From Lucinisca nassula (taxonomy: Eukaryota > Mollusca > Bivalvia > Lucinida > Lucinidae), in NCBI GenBank assembly GCA_963580285.1, contig OY757020.1, positions 98,893,497-98,957,496 on the forward strand: a DNA stretch of 64,000 nucleotides. Direction: 5' to 3'. The position numbers were made by a program, and so were the translations under genes. Below, piece after piece: positions 1 to 9,869 of this stretch. How positions within the stretch are numbered: the first letter of the stretch is position 1; each line of letters starts with the position of its first letter. Below the pieces are notes generated by a model. It was not told where the DNA came from, did no database searches, and worked only from the letters and a program-made list of their open reading frames with translations.

Positions 1-13
1 TAATAACACTTAC

Positions 14-187
14 TAGATCTTAAAGGACAATCGGTCTCATCAGAACCATCTAAACAGTCCGGTCTCCCATCACAACGCCCTAAAACTGATATTATATCCA
101 AACTTCCACACACGAAGAACGACGACCGTTCGTTCTGCTCAAAGAACTGTAAGGTGGTTTTGTTGTTCTCCAGGAGTTGACTGGTAT
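14..187 (-). CDS. Exon H: LDL-receptor class A module
   Basis: 174 nt, phase 1 at both ends; acceptor CCTCTTTTGCAG|AT at 189-188 and donor TCTA|GTAAGT at 13. After a linker that starts DTSQLLENNKT, the peptide gives FFVCGSLDIISV and then RCDGRPDCLDGSDETDC. The calcium cage (CDG..DC.DGSDE..C) is intact. Only four of the six LDLa cysteines are present: the first and third, normally disulfide partners, are both absent. The gene continues beyond the left edge of the window. A SINE target duplication begins 14 nt upstream of the acceptor. Confidence 0.83.
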
Positions 188-216
188 CTGCAAAAGAGGA
201 AGTAACAATATACAGT

Positions 217-515
217 TCGGCCCCCGCCCATCGGGGCTTGAAGAAATAGATGCGCTGCAAGATGCTTCCACTCAGAGCTGAAACCCACCGCACACGAGTA
301 CTGGTAAACCGCTTAGAGGATCTAAGCATGCCCAGGCAAAGCGGTGCGAGTCGGCCCGTCCATGCTTATAAACCCTATTGGTTTATTGGGCGACCTGGCT
401 TGAGTTGTCATTTCATCTCAATGTCGGGTGAAAGTCTCACAAAATTGGAAGCAATGTCTCCAAAATGACCTATACAGTGTTGACGGGAACGTTAAACATC
501 AAATCAAACAGACAA
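217..515 (+). mobile_element. S-family SINE-like retroposon, full length
   Basis: About 300 bp, starting at a CCCCGCCCATCGGGGCTTGA head and ending at GACGGGAACGTTAAAC with a CAAA-type tail. It is flanked by a 13-bp direct repeat AACAATATACAGT (204-216 and 516-528), so it was retroposed as a unit. The right duplication runs into the TIR of the neighbouring mariner-like MITE, which was the target. Confidence 0.8.
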
Positions 516-524
516 AACAATATA

Positions 525-864
525 CAGTCGAACTTCGATAGTTCGAACACCTTTGAGACCACGATTACCTGTTTGAGACAGGAGTAGTTCGAGGGTTACT
601 GCTAGGGGGCATAACGGGGATAATTTTAGCATATCTTGTTGCTGTTATATAATATAAATGTAAGCTGTGTGTACTCATTAGAATCGCCTCATCGAGGCGA
701 TCCTAATGAGTACACACAGCATACATTTACGATATAAAAACGAAAAGCTCCTAAATTATCTCTCAATTTTTCGTATGTAGATGAATTCCCCAGGGACTTA
801 ATAACGGCTTCGACTCAGCCATGGTTAACGAGCCACAGGTGTTCGAGCCATCGAAGTTCTACAG
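525..864. mobile_element. Mariner/Tc1-like MITE with central palindrome
   Basis: Ends CAGTCGAACTTCG and CGAAGTTCTACAG are inverted, with TA at both outer flanks (523-524, 865-866). This fits a Tc1/mariner-type non-autonomous element. A hairpin at about 659-731 carries a CTCATTAGAATCGCCTC core and its complement. No transposase ORF. Confidence 0.65.
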
Positions 865-987
865 TACTGATTTAATAAGATGCCTGTGTAAAGCAACTCT
901 CCGTAAGGCACTGTTAATATAAGACATCTTTTGGACAGCTATGATGCGACAGACTGACACAAAGGGTTTAATATGCCAGTCCAAACA

Positions 988-1169
988 CAGTGAAATCTCG
1001 TCTCAAACTCGGATATCTCAAACAATGGTTTAAGTCAATCTTAATTTGGTGCACAGTTATGTTAGTTTCACAAAATGTTCCTTAGTTTAAAATCCTTTTA
1101 TCTCAAACTACAAACTACTTTTACCTCAAACGAAATATTCCAGGAGTTTGAGATAGCGAGAGTCGACTG
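988..1169. mobile_element. Pogo/Tigger-like short MITE
   Basis: The left end CAGTGAAATCTCG and right end CGAGAGTCGACTG are imperfectly inverted. Inner repeats of TCTCAAAC / GTTTGAGA recur through the 180 bp. No coding capacity. Assignment to the CAGT-ended pogo/mariner group rests only on the termini. Confidence 0.5.
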
Positions 1170-1373
1170 CAGTTCATAAGTAGAGTGGAGTATTCACTTC
1201 GGGAATATTATATAAGCCGGGGGTCTAATCCCTAGGATTCCCTTTGCTAACGCTCCGCAACAGCAAGACACCACAAGATAAAAAAGCCGATAAGTATTGT
1301 ACAGGGATACATAGCTTAATACAATACAAACTCTGCAGAAATTATTTTAACACCTATTGCTCGTTTACCGGCC

Positions 1374-1445
1374 CCGATAGCTCAGTGGTAGAGCGTCCGC
1401 TTCGGAATCGGGAGGTCCCCGACTGCGCAATACCAAAGCCGTGAA
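1374..1445 (+). mobile_element. tRNA-like SINE head remnant
   Basis: A tRNA-like A box (ATAGCTCAGTGGTAGAGCG) follows GGCCCCG. An anticodon-arm-like CCGCTTCGGAATCGG is present, but the B box is degenerate (GGAGGTCCCCGACTG). It cannot fold as a functional tRNA, so I call it a tRNA-derived SINE relic. Confidence 0.5.
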
Positions 1446-1614
1446 CAATGGTACTGTATGAGCTCCATTGGCTGACGCTCGCACTATCAGGGATACTGCT
1501 AAGAAAATAAATGAAGATAGGTAAGTATTTGTTAAAGGATACTTTGTTTGTCGCGAAAAAAGCTCATGAGAGCTGATGGTAATTGTTTCTAATATACGAC
1601 GTTAAATAAGGGTT

Positions 1615-3412
1615 CATTATGTCTCCCCCGAAAAATTTTTTTTCGGAGAGACATATTGTTTTTCCCCCGGGCGTCTGTCTGTCCGTCTGTCACACATTCG
1701 TATCCGCTCTATAACTTGAAAACCGTTAGAGCTATCTTCACGAAACTTCATATAAATATTTATCAGCATTAGACGACGTGCAGTGCGCAAGAACTATTGT
1801 ACTTTTTGAATTATCTCCCTTGGAAGTTTGTCGGTATGTATATATGTATGGCCAAATTGTGTCCGGTCAATAACTTTCTTATTTTCAGATGGATTTTGAA
1901 ATTACTGGGCAGAAATATTAAGAACCATGAGACGATGTGTGGTGCGCATGAGGCAGGTCGGTACCTCAAAGGTCAAGGTCATAACTTAGAGGTCAAAGGT
2001 AAAAAAGGGGCCTTTTTTCGTGTTTGGTCAATTACTTTCTTATTTTACGATGGATTTTAAAATTACTTGTCAGAAATATTAACAACCAAGAGACGATGTG
2101 TTGTGCGCATGAGGCAGGTTGGTACCTCAAAGGTCGTCATACTTAGTGGTCAAAGGTAAAATAGGGGCCTTTTTTCATGTTTGGTCAATTACTTTCTTAT
2201 TTTGAGATTGATTTTGAAATTACTTGGCAGAAATATTAACAACCATGCGACAATGTGTAGTGCGCATGAGGCAGGTCGGTACCTCAAAGGTCAAGGTCAT
2301 ACTTAGAGGTCAAAGGAAAAAAAGGCCTCTTTTTCGGGTTTTGTCAATAACTTGCTTATTTTTAGATAGAATTTGAAGTTACTTGGCAAAAATGTTAACT
2401 ATCATGAGACGATGTGTTGCATGCACGGTTCGGTTTGGTACCTCAAATGTCAAGGTCATACATAGAGGTCAAAGGTAAAAAAAGGGGCCTTTATTCGTGT
2501 TTGGTCAATTACTTTCTTATTTTTAGATTGATTTTGAAATTGCTTGGTAGAAATGTTAACCACCATGTGATGATTTGTTGCACGCATGATCCAGTTTGGT
2601 AACTGAAAGGTCAAGGTCATACATAGCGGTTAAAGGTAAAAAAGGGGCCTTTTTGTGTTCTGTCAATTACTTTCTTATTTTTAGATGGATTTTGAAATTA
2701 CTTGGCAGAACTGTTAACCACCATTAGACGATGTGCTGCGTGCATGACCCAAGTTGGTACCGCAAATGTCAAGGTCGTACTTAGAGGTCAAAGGCCAAAA
2801 AGGGGCCTTTTTTAGTGTTCAGTCAATAACTTTCTTATTCCTCGATAGATTGTGAAATTACTTGGCAGAAATGTTAACCATCATGAGACGATGTGGTGCA
2901 CACTAGACCCAGGTCGGTACCTCCAAGATCAAGGTCATACTAAGAGGTCAGAGGTAAAAAAGTTTTTTTTTTTGTGTCCAGTCAATGACTTTTTTATTTC
3001 TGGATGGACTTTATAAAGTAACCATGCAGAAATGTTCACCGTCATTAGACCATGAGTCATGTGCAAGACCAAGGTCCATACCTGCAATGTCAAGGTCATA
3101 CCTAGAGGTCAAAGGTAAAAAAGGGACAGTCAATAACTTCCTTATTCTTTGATAGATTATGAAATTACTTGGCAGAAATGTTAACCATCATGAGACGATG
3201 TGTTGTACCTCAAAGGTCAAGGCCATACTTAGAGGTCAAAGGTAAAAAAGGGCCTTTTGTGTACGGCCAATAACTCTTTTATTTCTCTATGAACATTCTT
3301 AAAGTTACTTTGCAGAAATGTTCATCTTCATTAGATGATGTATTGCACACAAGACCCAGCTCAATAACTCCAATGTCAAGGTCATACTTAGAGGTAAAAA
3401 CGGGAGAGACAT
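1615..3412 (-). repeat. Hairpin-ended element with about ten 157-160 bp tandem units
   Basis: The left end is ATGTCTCCCCCG with a self-complementary AAAATTTT-rich hairpin and a GTCTGTCTGTCCGTC tract. The right end is CGGGAGAGACAT, inverted to the left one. Between them lie about ten units around the phrase AAGGTCAAGGTCATACTTAG followed by AGGTCAAAGGTAAA. The microsatellite sits at the left end, so relative to the other hairpin-plus-satellite elements of this window it is in reverse orientation. Helentron/pearl-like affiliation is inferred from architecture. Confidence 0.7.
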
Positions 3413-3878
3413 CTGTGTTTTTGTAGAAAAAGAAATTCTAGTTTTTATTATCTTTTTACGTAAGGTAGATCAAACTCATAAATCTGTAAATGAATGACAA
3501 ATGAGAAAGTTCAGAACAACAGATGTAATCAGGCGACCTCGCATCACATAAAATTTTCACATAAATACATACACTTATAAAACAATTGTTTATACAATTA
3601 AACATTGCACCAAAAAGGTTCTCAAACAACAACCTTCAGGTGCCCGCAAGAAATGTCATAAAGGTCATGTATGAAAACAATTATGGCGACCTTAATAAAT
3701 TGAGAAACAATTGATATAAATTAAGTGTTAGTTGAATAGTTGAATAATTAATTGCTTGAGATGAACTTGAAATCACCATGAAAATCTTCAAAGGAAGTCA
3801 GGGAAGTCAGTTAAAATTTTGAAGGGCCGTCTACCCATGTGTTTTATTTTTAATGCTGAAAGGTAATATTGTACATAC

Positions 3879-4051
3879 CATTTGTTGAATGATGTATGGA
3901 GTGATTTGTAGCATGCATTTTGTACTGACAAACAGCTACTGATGCTGTCGTTTCTTGACACGGCGTTACTTCCCACTCAAAGTCCATTGACAACAAAAGT
4001 GACATTCTAGTACAGTATCCGTTTGCACCTGGTAAGGGCTGTCCTTTACCC
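3879..4051 (-). CDS. Exon G: C-terminal part of the C-type lectin-like domain
   Basis: 173 nt; acceptor TTTCATTTCTTTTAG|G at 4,053-4,052 (phase 2) and donor AATG|GTATGT at 3,878 (phase 1). The peptide runs GKGQPLPGANGYCTRM, then DFEWEVTPC, then ASVAVCQYK, followed by a linker with NHS and ending HHSTN. It gives the two conserved cysteines and the final C.Y/F strand of a CTLD. The EPN/QPD position reads QPLPGANG and the WND position reads WEVTPC, so the usual calcium and sugar ligands are missing. A hAT-like MITE lies immediately upstream of the acceptor. If the donor were not used, a stop would follow after NITFQH, so an alternative short isoform is possible. Confidence 0.82.
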
Positions 4052-4078
4052 CTAAAAGAAATGAAAGCGTGAAATGAG

Positions 4079-4462
4079 TAGGGCTGGCTAATCGGAGCTG
4101 AAAAAATAATCGATTATCAGTCATGTCACTGCGATCGATAATCGATTAGTAATCGCTACGGTTTTCGTCATTATTTTACCTGTCTGGCTTTCTGTCTGAG
4201 CATGACTCTTACCATATGTTGCATTGTACCATATGTATATTTGAACAGACAGGCCTGAGCAAACAGTGAAGACCCAGATGAGACGCCGCATAATGCGGCA
4301 TCTCATCAGGGTCTGCACTGTTTGCCACTCATCCAGCTATTTTAGGCATAACTTTGGGTAGTAAATTGTACCTATCAAGTAATCGATTAAAAGCAAATCA
4401 GATATGATAATCATTTTTATGGAATTTATCGATCGATTATTCGATTAATCGTGTCAGCCTTA
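4079..4462. mobile_element. hAT-like MITE with 8-bp target duplication
   Basis: Termini TAGGGCTGGC and GTCAGCCTTA are imperfectly inverted, and subterminal ATCGATTA repeats occur at both ends. The flanks are a perfect 8-bp duplication GAAATGAG (4,071-4,078 and 4,463-4,470), the hAT hallmark. Inside lies a hairpin of the CAAACAGTG type (about 4,258-4,326). No transposase. It sits 17 nt (to the duplication) from the exon G acceptor. Confidence 0.8.
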
Positions 4463-4469
4463 GAAATGA

Positions 4470-4701
4470 GCCCCGCCAAGCGAATTTGTGTCTTCGAGCA
4501 TTCCGTCATGACAAATTTTAACTGCGCATGCCCAGCCATTCAGAGGTAACAGGGATATGGCTTTCTGTCAGAAGGTTCCTCTTGATCCACTGCTTGTATG
4601 AGCGAGCAGCGAAGGTTCTGGCGAGACTGCGCGGATGTGCAGGCTCGCCTTAACCTTCGTTGCTCGCATAGGCGATAAGTACCAAAATCGCTTGACGGGG
4701 C
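4470..4701. mobile_element. CCCCGCC MITE, copy 1
   Basis: The inverted ends GCCCCGCCAAGCGAATTTTG-like and CAAAATCGCTTGACGGGGC enclose a 60-bp inner hairpin (GAGCGAGCAGCGAAGGTT with its complement around TGCGCGGATGTGCA). A second copy is at 9,330-9,560. Superfamily not resolved. Confidence 0.65.
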
Positions 4702-5307
4702 AATTAAATGCGAATTATATCTTCTAATAACTATTACAACTGAAATACTAGGTTCGACCTTACATTTTTCCAAGTTCCGCCTGGTGACCAGTATAGATGA
4801 AATATGCTGATATCATGATAGTAGGCCAAAGTAGATAGTGCCAAAAAGGCGCAACGCATTGCACAGTATGATATACGAAACTTCCTTAATATATAAAAAA
4901 GTGATTCTTAGGAAGCAAGGACTATGAACAGCCCAGAACAGAAATCCGTGAGGTGAGTAGGTTATTTTTCTTGGCCGGTAATCTGCTGATCAAAACTAGC
5001 CGCTCCATTTATGAACTGGACTGCATTTATTGTAGGCTCGTAACCACGAACTTTGACGATTACGATAAGACATCTGTGCATTCTTTGATATCTCCAAAAT
5101 GGTTACGTTTCTGATGAAAATTTGTGATATATTCCATATTTATACTCCAAACATAGGTTGCGGTTGCTCAAAGCATCAACTTAGTCTGGTTTGTGTTTTT
5201 ATTGTGAATGTCCGTTAACCAAAGATTCATGCAGACGGGTAAGGCTTTACTCAGTCTGCTCGGAAATACACGCTAATATGAGTTTACTCTACGCATATGC
5301 CTGAAAA

Positions 5308-5446
5308 ACTGGGCCCAGTTGTTCAAATCAAATGCATATCCTACTCATATTCAGTTGCAACATTAGCGTATTTTCAATATTTAATGGTCACTGTTTTAAC
5401 GATATGTTAATAAAGGAAGTCGTCAGCGTTGAACAACTGGCCCGAG
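5308..5446. mobile_element. CCCAGTTGTTC MITE, short copy
   Basis: Inverted ends ACTGGGCCCAGTTGTTCAA and TTGAACAACTGGCCCGAG surround about 110 bp of non-coding DNA. The same termini frame the longer element at 56,151-56,399. Confidence 0.6.
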
Positions 5447-5574
5447 CCATTCAACAATGGATTTTGGTTGGACGTCAAGAGTTTACATCTGCGACACTGT
5501 AAAGATTCAAGAACTAGATAGTCGCACTGTTAACAATGTAAAGAAGAACGTATTCTTACAAACCCCAGATCATA

Positions 5575-5902
5575 CATTACGAAAACAGGCCTATATAAAT
5601 ACATTGTAAATTTTACCACCGAAACAATGAAACTTTTCAGATGAAAATTCAATATTTTTCTTATTTCTGCTCAAGACATAGATTGTGGATTTTCGTTAGT
5701 ACCGCTTCGAGGCGGTTCAAACGAGTACCAACAATCTATGTTTTCAGCAGAAATAAGAAAAATAATGTATCGAGGCGAAAATCCACAATCTATGTTTTGA
5801 GCAGAAATAAGAAAAATAATGTGTACCCCTACAAACCCCAGTTTTACTGTAAAATAGTGGGATTTAATGGGGCCAAATCAATACAGGCGTGTTTTCGTGA
5901 TG
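5575..5902 (+). mobile_element. M-family palindromic MITE
   Basis: M-family definition: TIR of about 20 bp (CATTACGAAAACACGCCTAT, right end AGGCGTGTTTTCGTGATG); a large central palindrome with arms TTTCTGCTCAAAACATAG and GGGTACTCGTTAGAACCGCC; and a second small hairpin CCCCAGTTTT...AAAGTGGGG in the right arm. This copy repeats part of the palindrome arm twice (about 5,735-5,820). Confidence 0.8.
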
Positions 5903-5980
5903 ATATGTTGGTGTAAATAGCATCCTAGCTAATGTCCCTTGGAGAAAGTTATCACATTGGAATACGATAAATATACAGAG

Positions 5981-6145
5981 TGAGTGAGTGTTTGAGTTTT
6001 ATGTCCCACCAATAGCTAAGGTCATATGGAGACGGGTCCTCGGTTTAAAGACTCATCCGAAAGTCTGGAGAAGCCCGGGATCGATCCTGCGACCTCTGGT
6101 TTACAAAGCGAGTAGCGTAACCACTACACCACGGAGGCTTCTAGT
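5981..6145 (-). mobile_element. T-family tRNA-derived SINE with 19-bp target duplication
   Basis: On the minus strand it reads AGAAGCCTCCGTGGTGTAGTG (A-box region), a degenerate TTTACAAAGCGAG arm, a GGATCGATCCC-like B box, then a body ending in GGTGGGACATAAAACTC and a CACTCACTCA tail. Flanks are a perfect 19-bp duplication, ATACGATAAATATACAGAG (5,962-5,980, 6,146-6,164). Confidence 0.85.
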
Positions 6146-6160
6146 ATACGATAAATATAC

Positions 6161-6718
6161 AGAGGATCTTACAAAAGTATCCGTGTATTAATGAATTTAT
6201 TAAACGAGTTGATGTAAAGGGATGAAATGCGAGGCTTTGCCGAACATTTTATCCAGTTCCCTCAACGAGTTTAATAAATTCAAAAATACGAGTACATGAG
6301 CACGAATGCAAGATTTTTTTATCATATGACATTTAAAACGCATTTTAAATCACGGGTTTTTTTACAAAAATGTCAATATTCCGCCATTAGTAATTGCGAC
6401 GTCGTTAAGGATGCCGTACGTGTAGCCTTACAGAACGTATCAAACTAATTTGCATATTTAATCCAGTAGTAGTGAGTGAGTGAGGTTTAGTTTTACGTCC
6501 CACCAACAGCTTAGGTCATACGGAGACGGGACCTCGGTTTAAAGACTCATCCGAAAGTCTGGAGAAGCCCGGGATCGATCCTGCGTTCCCTGGTTTACAA
6601 GGCGAGTAGCGTAACCACTGCACCACGGAGGCTTCTAATCCAGTAGTAGATCACCGAATTTAATACATTGCGTTATTACATTCTCAGACGCGAAGTCATA
6701 TGAAAAACTCATATCTAT
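6161..6718 (-). repeat. CATATGAC dispersed repeat, interrupted by a SINE
   Basis: This is the reverse-oriented relative of the repeats at 42,811-43,174 and 49,375-49,738. Shared blocks include AGAGGATCTTACA, CGAGGCTTTGCCGA and TCATATGACATTTAAAACGC. It is split at 6,460-6,649 by a T-family SINE. Terminal inverted repeats were not identified. Confidence 0.6.
6473..6636 (-). mobile_element. T-family tRNA-derived SINE
   Basis: Same sequence as the copy about 500 bp to the left, in the same orientation. The 13-bp target duplication is AATCCAGTAGTAG (6,460-6,472 and 6,637-6,649). It was inserted inside the CATATGAC repeat, so it is the younger of the two. Confidence 0.85.
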
Positions 6719-6861
6719 CATTTATTATTTTAAAGCAAAACTATGAATATATCATGCATAATCCTCAGGAAAAATGCTTCTTCACAAACAACAAAGTTAG
6801 TACGGTTACTAATGAATGCGTAATCTAAACAGAATATAATAAACCATTTAAGATACTTAAC

Positions 6862-6943
6862 CACCACAGAAAAGTTGCAGGGGTTCCATCAGTCCACTGG
6901 TTCCATTTGTTCTTCCACGTATCTGTCCTTTCTTGGCGTAAAC
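6862..6943 (-). CDS. Exon F: central strand of the C-type lectin-like domain (WTDGTP)
   Basis: A micro-exon of 82 nt. Acceptor AACTGAAG|GT at 6,945-6,944 (phase 1, weak pyrimidine tract) and donor GTGGTG|GTTAAG at 6,861 (phase 2). It reads GLRQERTDTWKNKWNQWTDG and TPATFLWW. After exon E ends in YSYI, this completes the CTLD core pattern YIGL...W.WTDGTP..F..W exactly as expected. That fit is the strongest evidence that both exons belong to one gene despite the 5.9-kb intron between them. A SINE inserted 41 nt upstream of the acceptor. Confidence 0.8.
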
Positions 6944-7000
6944 CTTCAGTTATAAAAAGAACATGAATTTAGTTATACGAAAATACATCTTACAAAATGT

Positions 7001-7296
7001 AACCCCCGCCCATCGGGGCTTGAAGAAATAGATGGGCTGCATGTTGCTTCCGCGCAGAGCTTAAACCGACCCGCACACGAGTACTGGTAAACCGCTTAGA
7101 GGAACTAAGCCTGCCCAGGCAAAGCGGTGTGAGTCCATGCTTATAAACCCTATTGGTTTCATTGGGTGGCAGGGCTTGAAATGTCATTTCATTTCAATGT
7201 CGGGAAAAAGTCCCACAAAAGTGGAAGCAACGTCTCCAAAATGACATTTACTGTGTTAATAGGGACGTTAAACGTCAAATCAAACAAACAAAACTA
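7001..7296 (+). mobile_element. S-family SINE-like retroposon
   Basis: Full-length copy from CCCCCGCCCATCGGGGCTTG to GGGACGTTAAACGTC plus a CAAACAAACAAA tail. The 14-bp target duplication is ATCTTACAAAATGT (6,987-7,000 and 7,297-7,310). It lies 41 nt upstream of the exon F acceptor. Confidence 0.85.
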
Positions 7297-7509
7297 ATCT
7301 TACAAAATGTGCGACAAAAACGATTCAGATGTAGAATAAGATCAGCGTGCTGATCCGTACAGTCCGTCAGGTAGACCAACTATTTTGTGTCGTGTAAATA
7401 ATATTAGAACTTAGATTGAAGGTTGGGCACATAGAATCGATTTAAACTCCCCAATAGTTCTCGCATCTGGCCGTCCTAAGGCGGTGGTTCTGTTGTTCTT
7501 TATTTTTAA

Positions 7510-8255
7510 CCCATTAAAGGTGCATTATTGAGCTGCCGGGTCTCAATTTTTTTTATATTTTTTTTTATCTTCAATGCATACTCCTTTGTCATGTGAACAC
7601 TTTTGGATCCAAGTACAGCTTCAGAACTTTGTGAAAATGGTCATTTTCATTCGTGTTTACCCTTCGCTCTGAACATGTGTTCGGAATTTCTGTTCTAAAA
7701 ATAAATCTGTTACTTTACACATACATGGCAACAGTATCGTGTCTGAGTGTCATTACTTATGGCATGGTATTCAGCGTCATATTTTTCCGATTCAGGCATG
7801 ACCTAAGCAAACAAGGCCAAAAATGAACGTCGCATAACGTCATATATGGGGATTCTATTTTTGTCACGAACTAAAAATAGATCTAACTAGTGTTCGAAAC
7901 CTAGTTTGGGAATCTCTCTCAAATTCGTTTACCTGTCATCATTATGTTCGCATTTTTGCATAAAATGCATTCATTTGTATTGTTTTAAAGAACAATACCG
8001 GCTATATTTATTTTATTTTTGGAAGCATTTTTTCCGGATAGCTCAATAATGCACCTTTAAGTACCAGAAACCCCAAAACGGATAGCCTGGCAAACAGTGC
8101 AGGCCCAGATCAGACGCCGCAGGGCCTCGACTGTTTGCAAAAAGTTTGGCCATTTTCCAAATACATATTGAAGAAAACACAAGCTGACACCCCTAAATTT
8201 GGAAATGGACTCCTGCCATATATAAGGAGGAAGATTCCATTGGGTGCAAAAAGGG
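7510..8255. mobile_element. piggyBac-like MITE carrying a nested TTAA element
   Basis: TTAA flanks at 7,506-7,509 and 8,256-8,259. The ends CCCATT[...]AGTACC and GGTGCAAAAAGGG are inverted once the nested element (7,518-8,056) is removed. The right part carries the GCAAACAGTGCAGGCCCAGA half-hairpin and a body shared with 13,668-13,837. Confidence 0.65.
7518..8056. mobile_element. Nested TTAA-flanked MITE
   Basis: TIRs AGGTGCATTATTGAGCT and AGCTCAATAATGCACCT match perfectly over 17 bp. TTAA is duplicated at 7,514-7,517 and 8,057-8,060. The 540-bp interior has no long ORF. It inserted near the left end of a second TTAA element. Confidence 0.8.
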
Positions 8256-8315
8256 TTAATGTAGTTTGTCAGACTTTCCGACAGGGATTTTCTTGTTCTA
8301 TGTGTTAATGGTTGT

Positions 8316-8321
<6 letters not shown>

Positions 8322-8354
<33 letters not shown>
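8322..8354. repeat. (ATT)n microsatellite
   Basis: Eleven or so uninterrupted TTA/ATT units in an intron. Confidence 0.9.
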
Positions 8355-8355
<1 letters not shown>

Positions 8356-8433
8356 TCTTTATTTATAATATTAATTAATTTTCATTGTCTGTGTCTGTTG
8401 CACCGTATTCACCTCTTGTGTGGGATCTGATCT

Positions 8434-8890
8434 GATCTGATTTTAGGTTTAACGTCCCCGTCAACACTGTAAAGGTCATTTTGGAGACGTTGCTTCCAAT
8501 TGTGGGACTTTTACCCGTGACATCTCAAGATGTTCACGACAACCAAATGAAACCGAAAGGGTTTATTATTATTTTATTTTGGGTAGCCTTTAGGCCATTT
8601 TTAGGGAAAATAACTGTCCTTTTTTTCTTTCCGCTGTTGGTGTTTCCGTTGGGGTCTGTTGCTTCATGTTTGTGTTGCTTTCGCCTTGGTGTCTCTGATG
8701 GGAGCTGTGGGTTAATTGTATCGATTCCTGATCATTGCCTCTACTTCTATGTATTATAAGCATGGTTCGGTCAGACTCGCACCGCTTTACCTGGACAGGC
8801 TTAGATCCTCTAAGCGGTTTACCAGTACTCGTGTTTCCGCTCTGCGTGGAAGCCCATCTATTTCTTCAAGCACCGATGTCTTGTGGGGAA
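8434..8890 (-). mobile_element. S-family retroposon split by an RT-element 3' fragment
   Basis: The tail part (GGTTTAACGTCCCCGTCAAC onward) lies at 8,434-8,560. The head part (CGCACCGCTTTACCTGGACAGG to CTTCAAGCACCGATG) lies at 8,757-8,890. The 196 bp between them are the 3' end of the RT element described at 36,430-38,105. Confidence 0.7.
8561..8756 (+). mobile_element. 5'-truncated 3' end of the RT element
   Basis: It matches the downstream part of the 36.4-38.1 kb element: TTTTGGGTAGCC, GGAAAATAACTGTCC, TCTCTGATGGGAGCTGTGGG, GTATCGATTCCTGATCATTG and a CTACTTCTA end. It carries a readable hydrophobic frame (...GVSDGSCGLIVSIPDHC...) also seen in other copies. Confidence 0.65.
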
Positions 8891-8997
8891 GCGGGAGCTG
8901 GCTGCTATGCTGTCTGTGAATCGTTTATTTCCTGTTTTGTTTTCTTTATTGTTAGTTACTATTCCTCGTGGTGCCATTGGTAGGCTGTAATCATTTT

Positions 8998-9274
8998 ATT
9001 ACGATAACACACACGTGCGACATAGTGCATTTTTCACATCTCCAAAATGGCTACTAATCTGATGAAAAACCGTGATATTTTTCTTATAAATGCTCAAAAC
9101 ATAGGTTGTTGGTGCTCGTTAGAACCGCCTCAATGAGGCGGTTCCAACGAGTACCCACAACCTATGTCTTGGAACAGAAATAAGAAAAATAATGTTTACC
9201 CCTGTAAACCCCAGTTTTCTCTATATAAAGTGGGGTTTAGGGGGGTCTTCATTTCACGGACTTGTTCACGTGAT
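8998..9274 (+). mobile_element. N-family palindromic MITE
   Basis: N-family definition: left end ATTACGATAACACACACGTG followed by GCGACATAGTGCATTTTTC and CATCTCCAAAATGGCT; a central palindrome related to that of the M family (GCTCGTTAGAACCGCCTCA with its complement); a CCCCAGTTTTCTCTATATAAA / GTGGGG hairpin; and right end CACGGACTTGTTCACGTGATG. Confidence 0.8.
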
Positions 9275-9329
9275 GGATAGTGGATTTTCCTGGGCATCTA
9301 TTTCTATATTTTTTCTAATAACTATATGA

Positions 9330-9560
9330 GCCCCGCCAACGAATTTGTGTCTTCGAGCATTCCGTCATGACAAATTTTAACTGCGCATGCCCAGCTATTC
9401 AGAGGCGCCAGGGATATGGCTTTCTGTCTGAACGTTCCTCTTGATTCACTGCTTGTACGAGCGAGCAGCGAAGGTTCTGGCGAGACTGCGCGGATGCGCA
9501 GGCTCGTCTGAACCTTAGCTGCTCGTATAGGCGATAAGTACCGAAATCGCTTGACGGGGC
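9330..9560. mobile_element. CCCCGCC MITE, copy 2
   Basis: About 90% like the 4,470-4,701 copy by eye, including the GCGAGCAGCGAAGGTTCTGG hairpin arm and the CGCTTGACGGGGC end. Confidence 0.65.
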
Positions 9561-9667
9561 CCAATTATATGGGTAACTATTTGCTCACAATGTCTCCACT
9601 AGTTCACAAGTTCACAAGTTACCTGGCTTTGTGTCATTGCTTCACGAATGATTTGTGTTTAGTTTAA

Positions 9668-9862
9668 CCCTTATCATGCTGTTCACGACAATCCCTATCT
9701 TTGCAAACAGTGTAGCTCCAGATCAGATGGCTTCCATCTGATCAGGATCTACACTGTTTGAGCTTCAGTTAATGTATTTGTAGGAATAAATTATATCAAT
9801 AATCTGATTGGTTCAAAGTCTGAAATGGATGTGCCAAAATTGAATATTCAGTAGGATAAGGG
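9668..9862. mobile_element. piggyBac-like MITE with CAAACAGTG hairpin
   Basis: TTAA at 9,664-9,667 and 9,863-9,866. TIRs are CCCTTATCATGCTG and CAGTAGGATAAGGG. An inner hairpin has arms GCAAACAGTGTAGCTCCAGA and TCAGGATCTACACTGTTTG. The right half contains the block CTGATTGGTTCAAAGTC shared with the other copies. Confidence 0.8.
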
Positions 9863-9869
9863 TTAAATA

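Noticed and set aside
1374..1445. Functional tRNA gene on the plus strand
   Set aside because: The B box and T arm are degenerate and there is no matching acceptor stem.
1790..3410. CRISPR-like array
   Set aside because: Units of about 158 bp are contiguous and similar throughout; there are no short repeats with unique spacers and the genome is eukaryotic.
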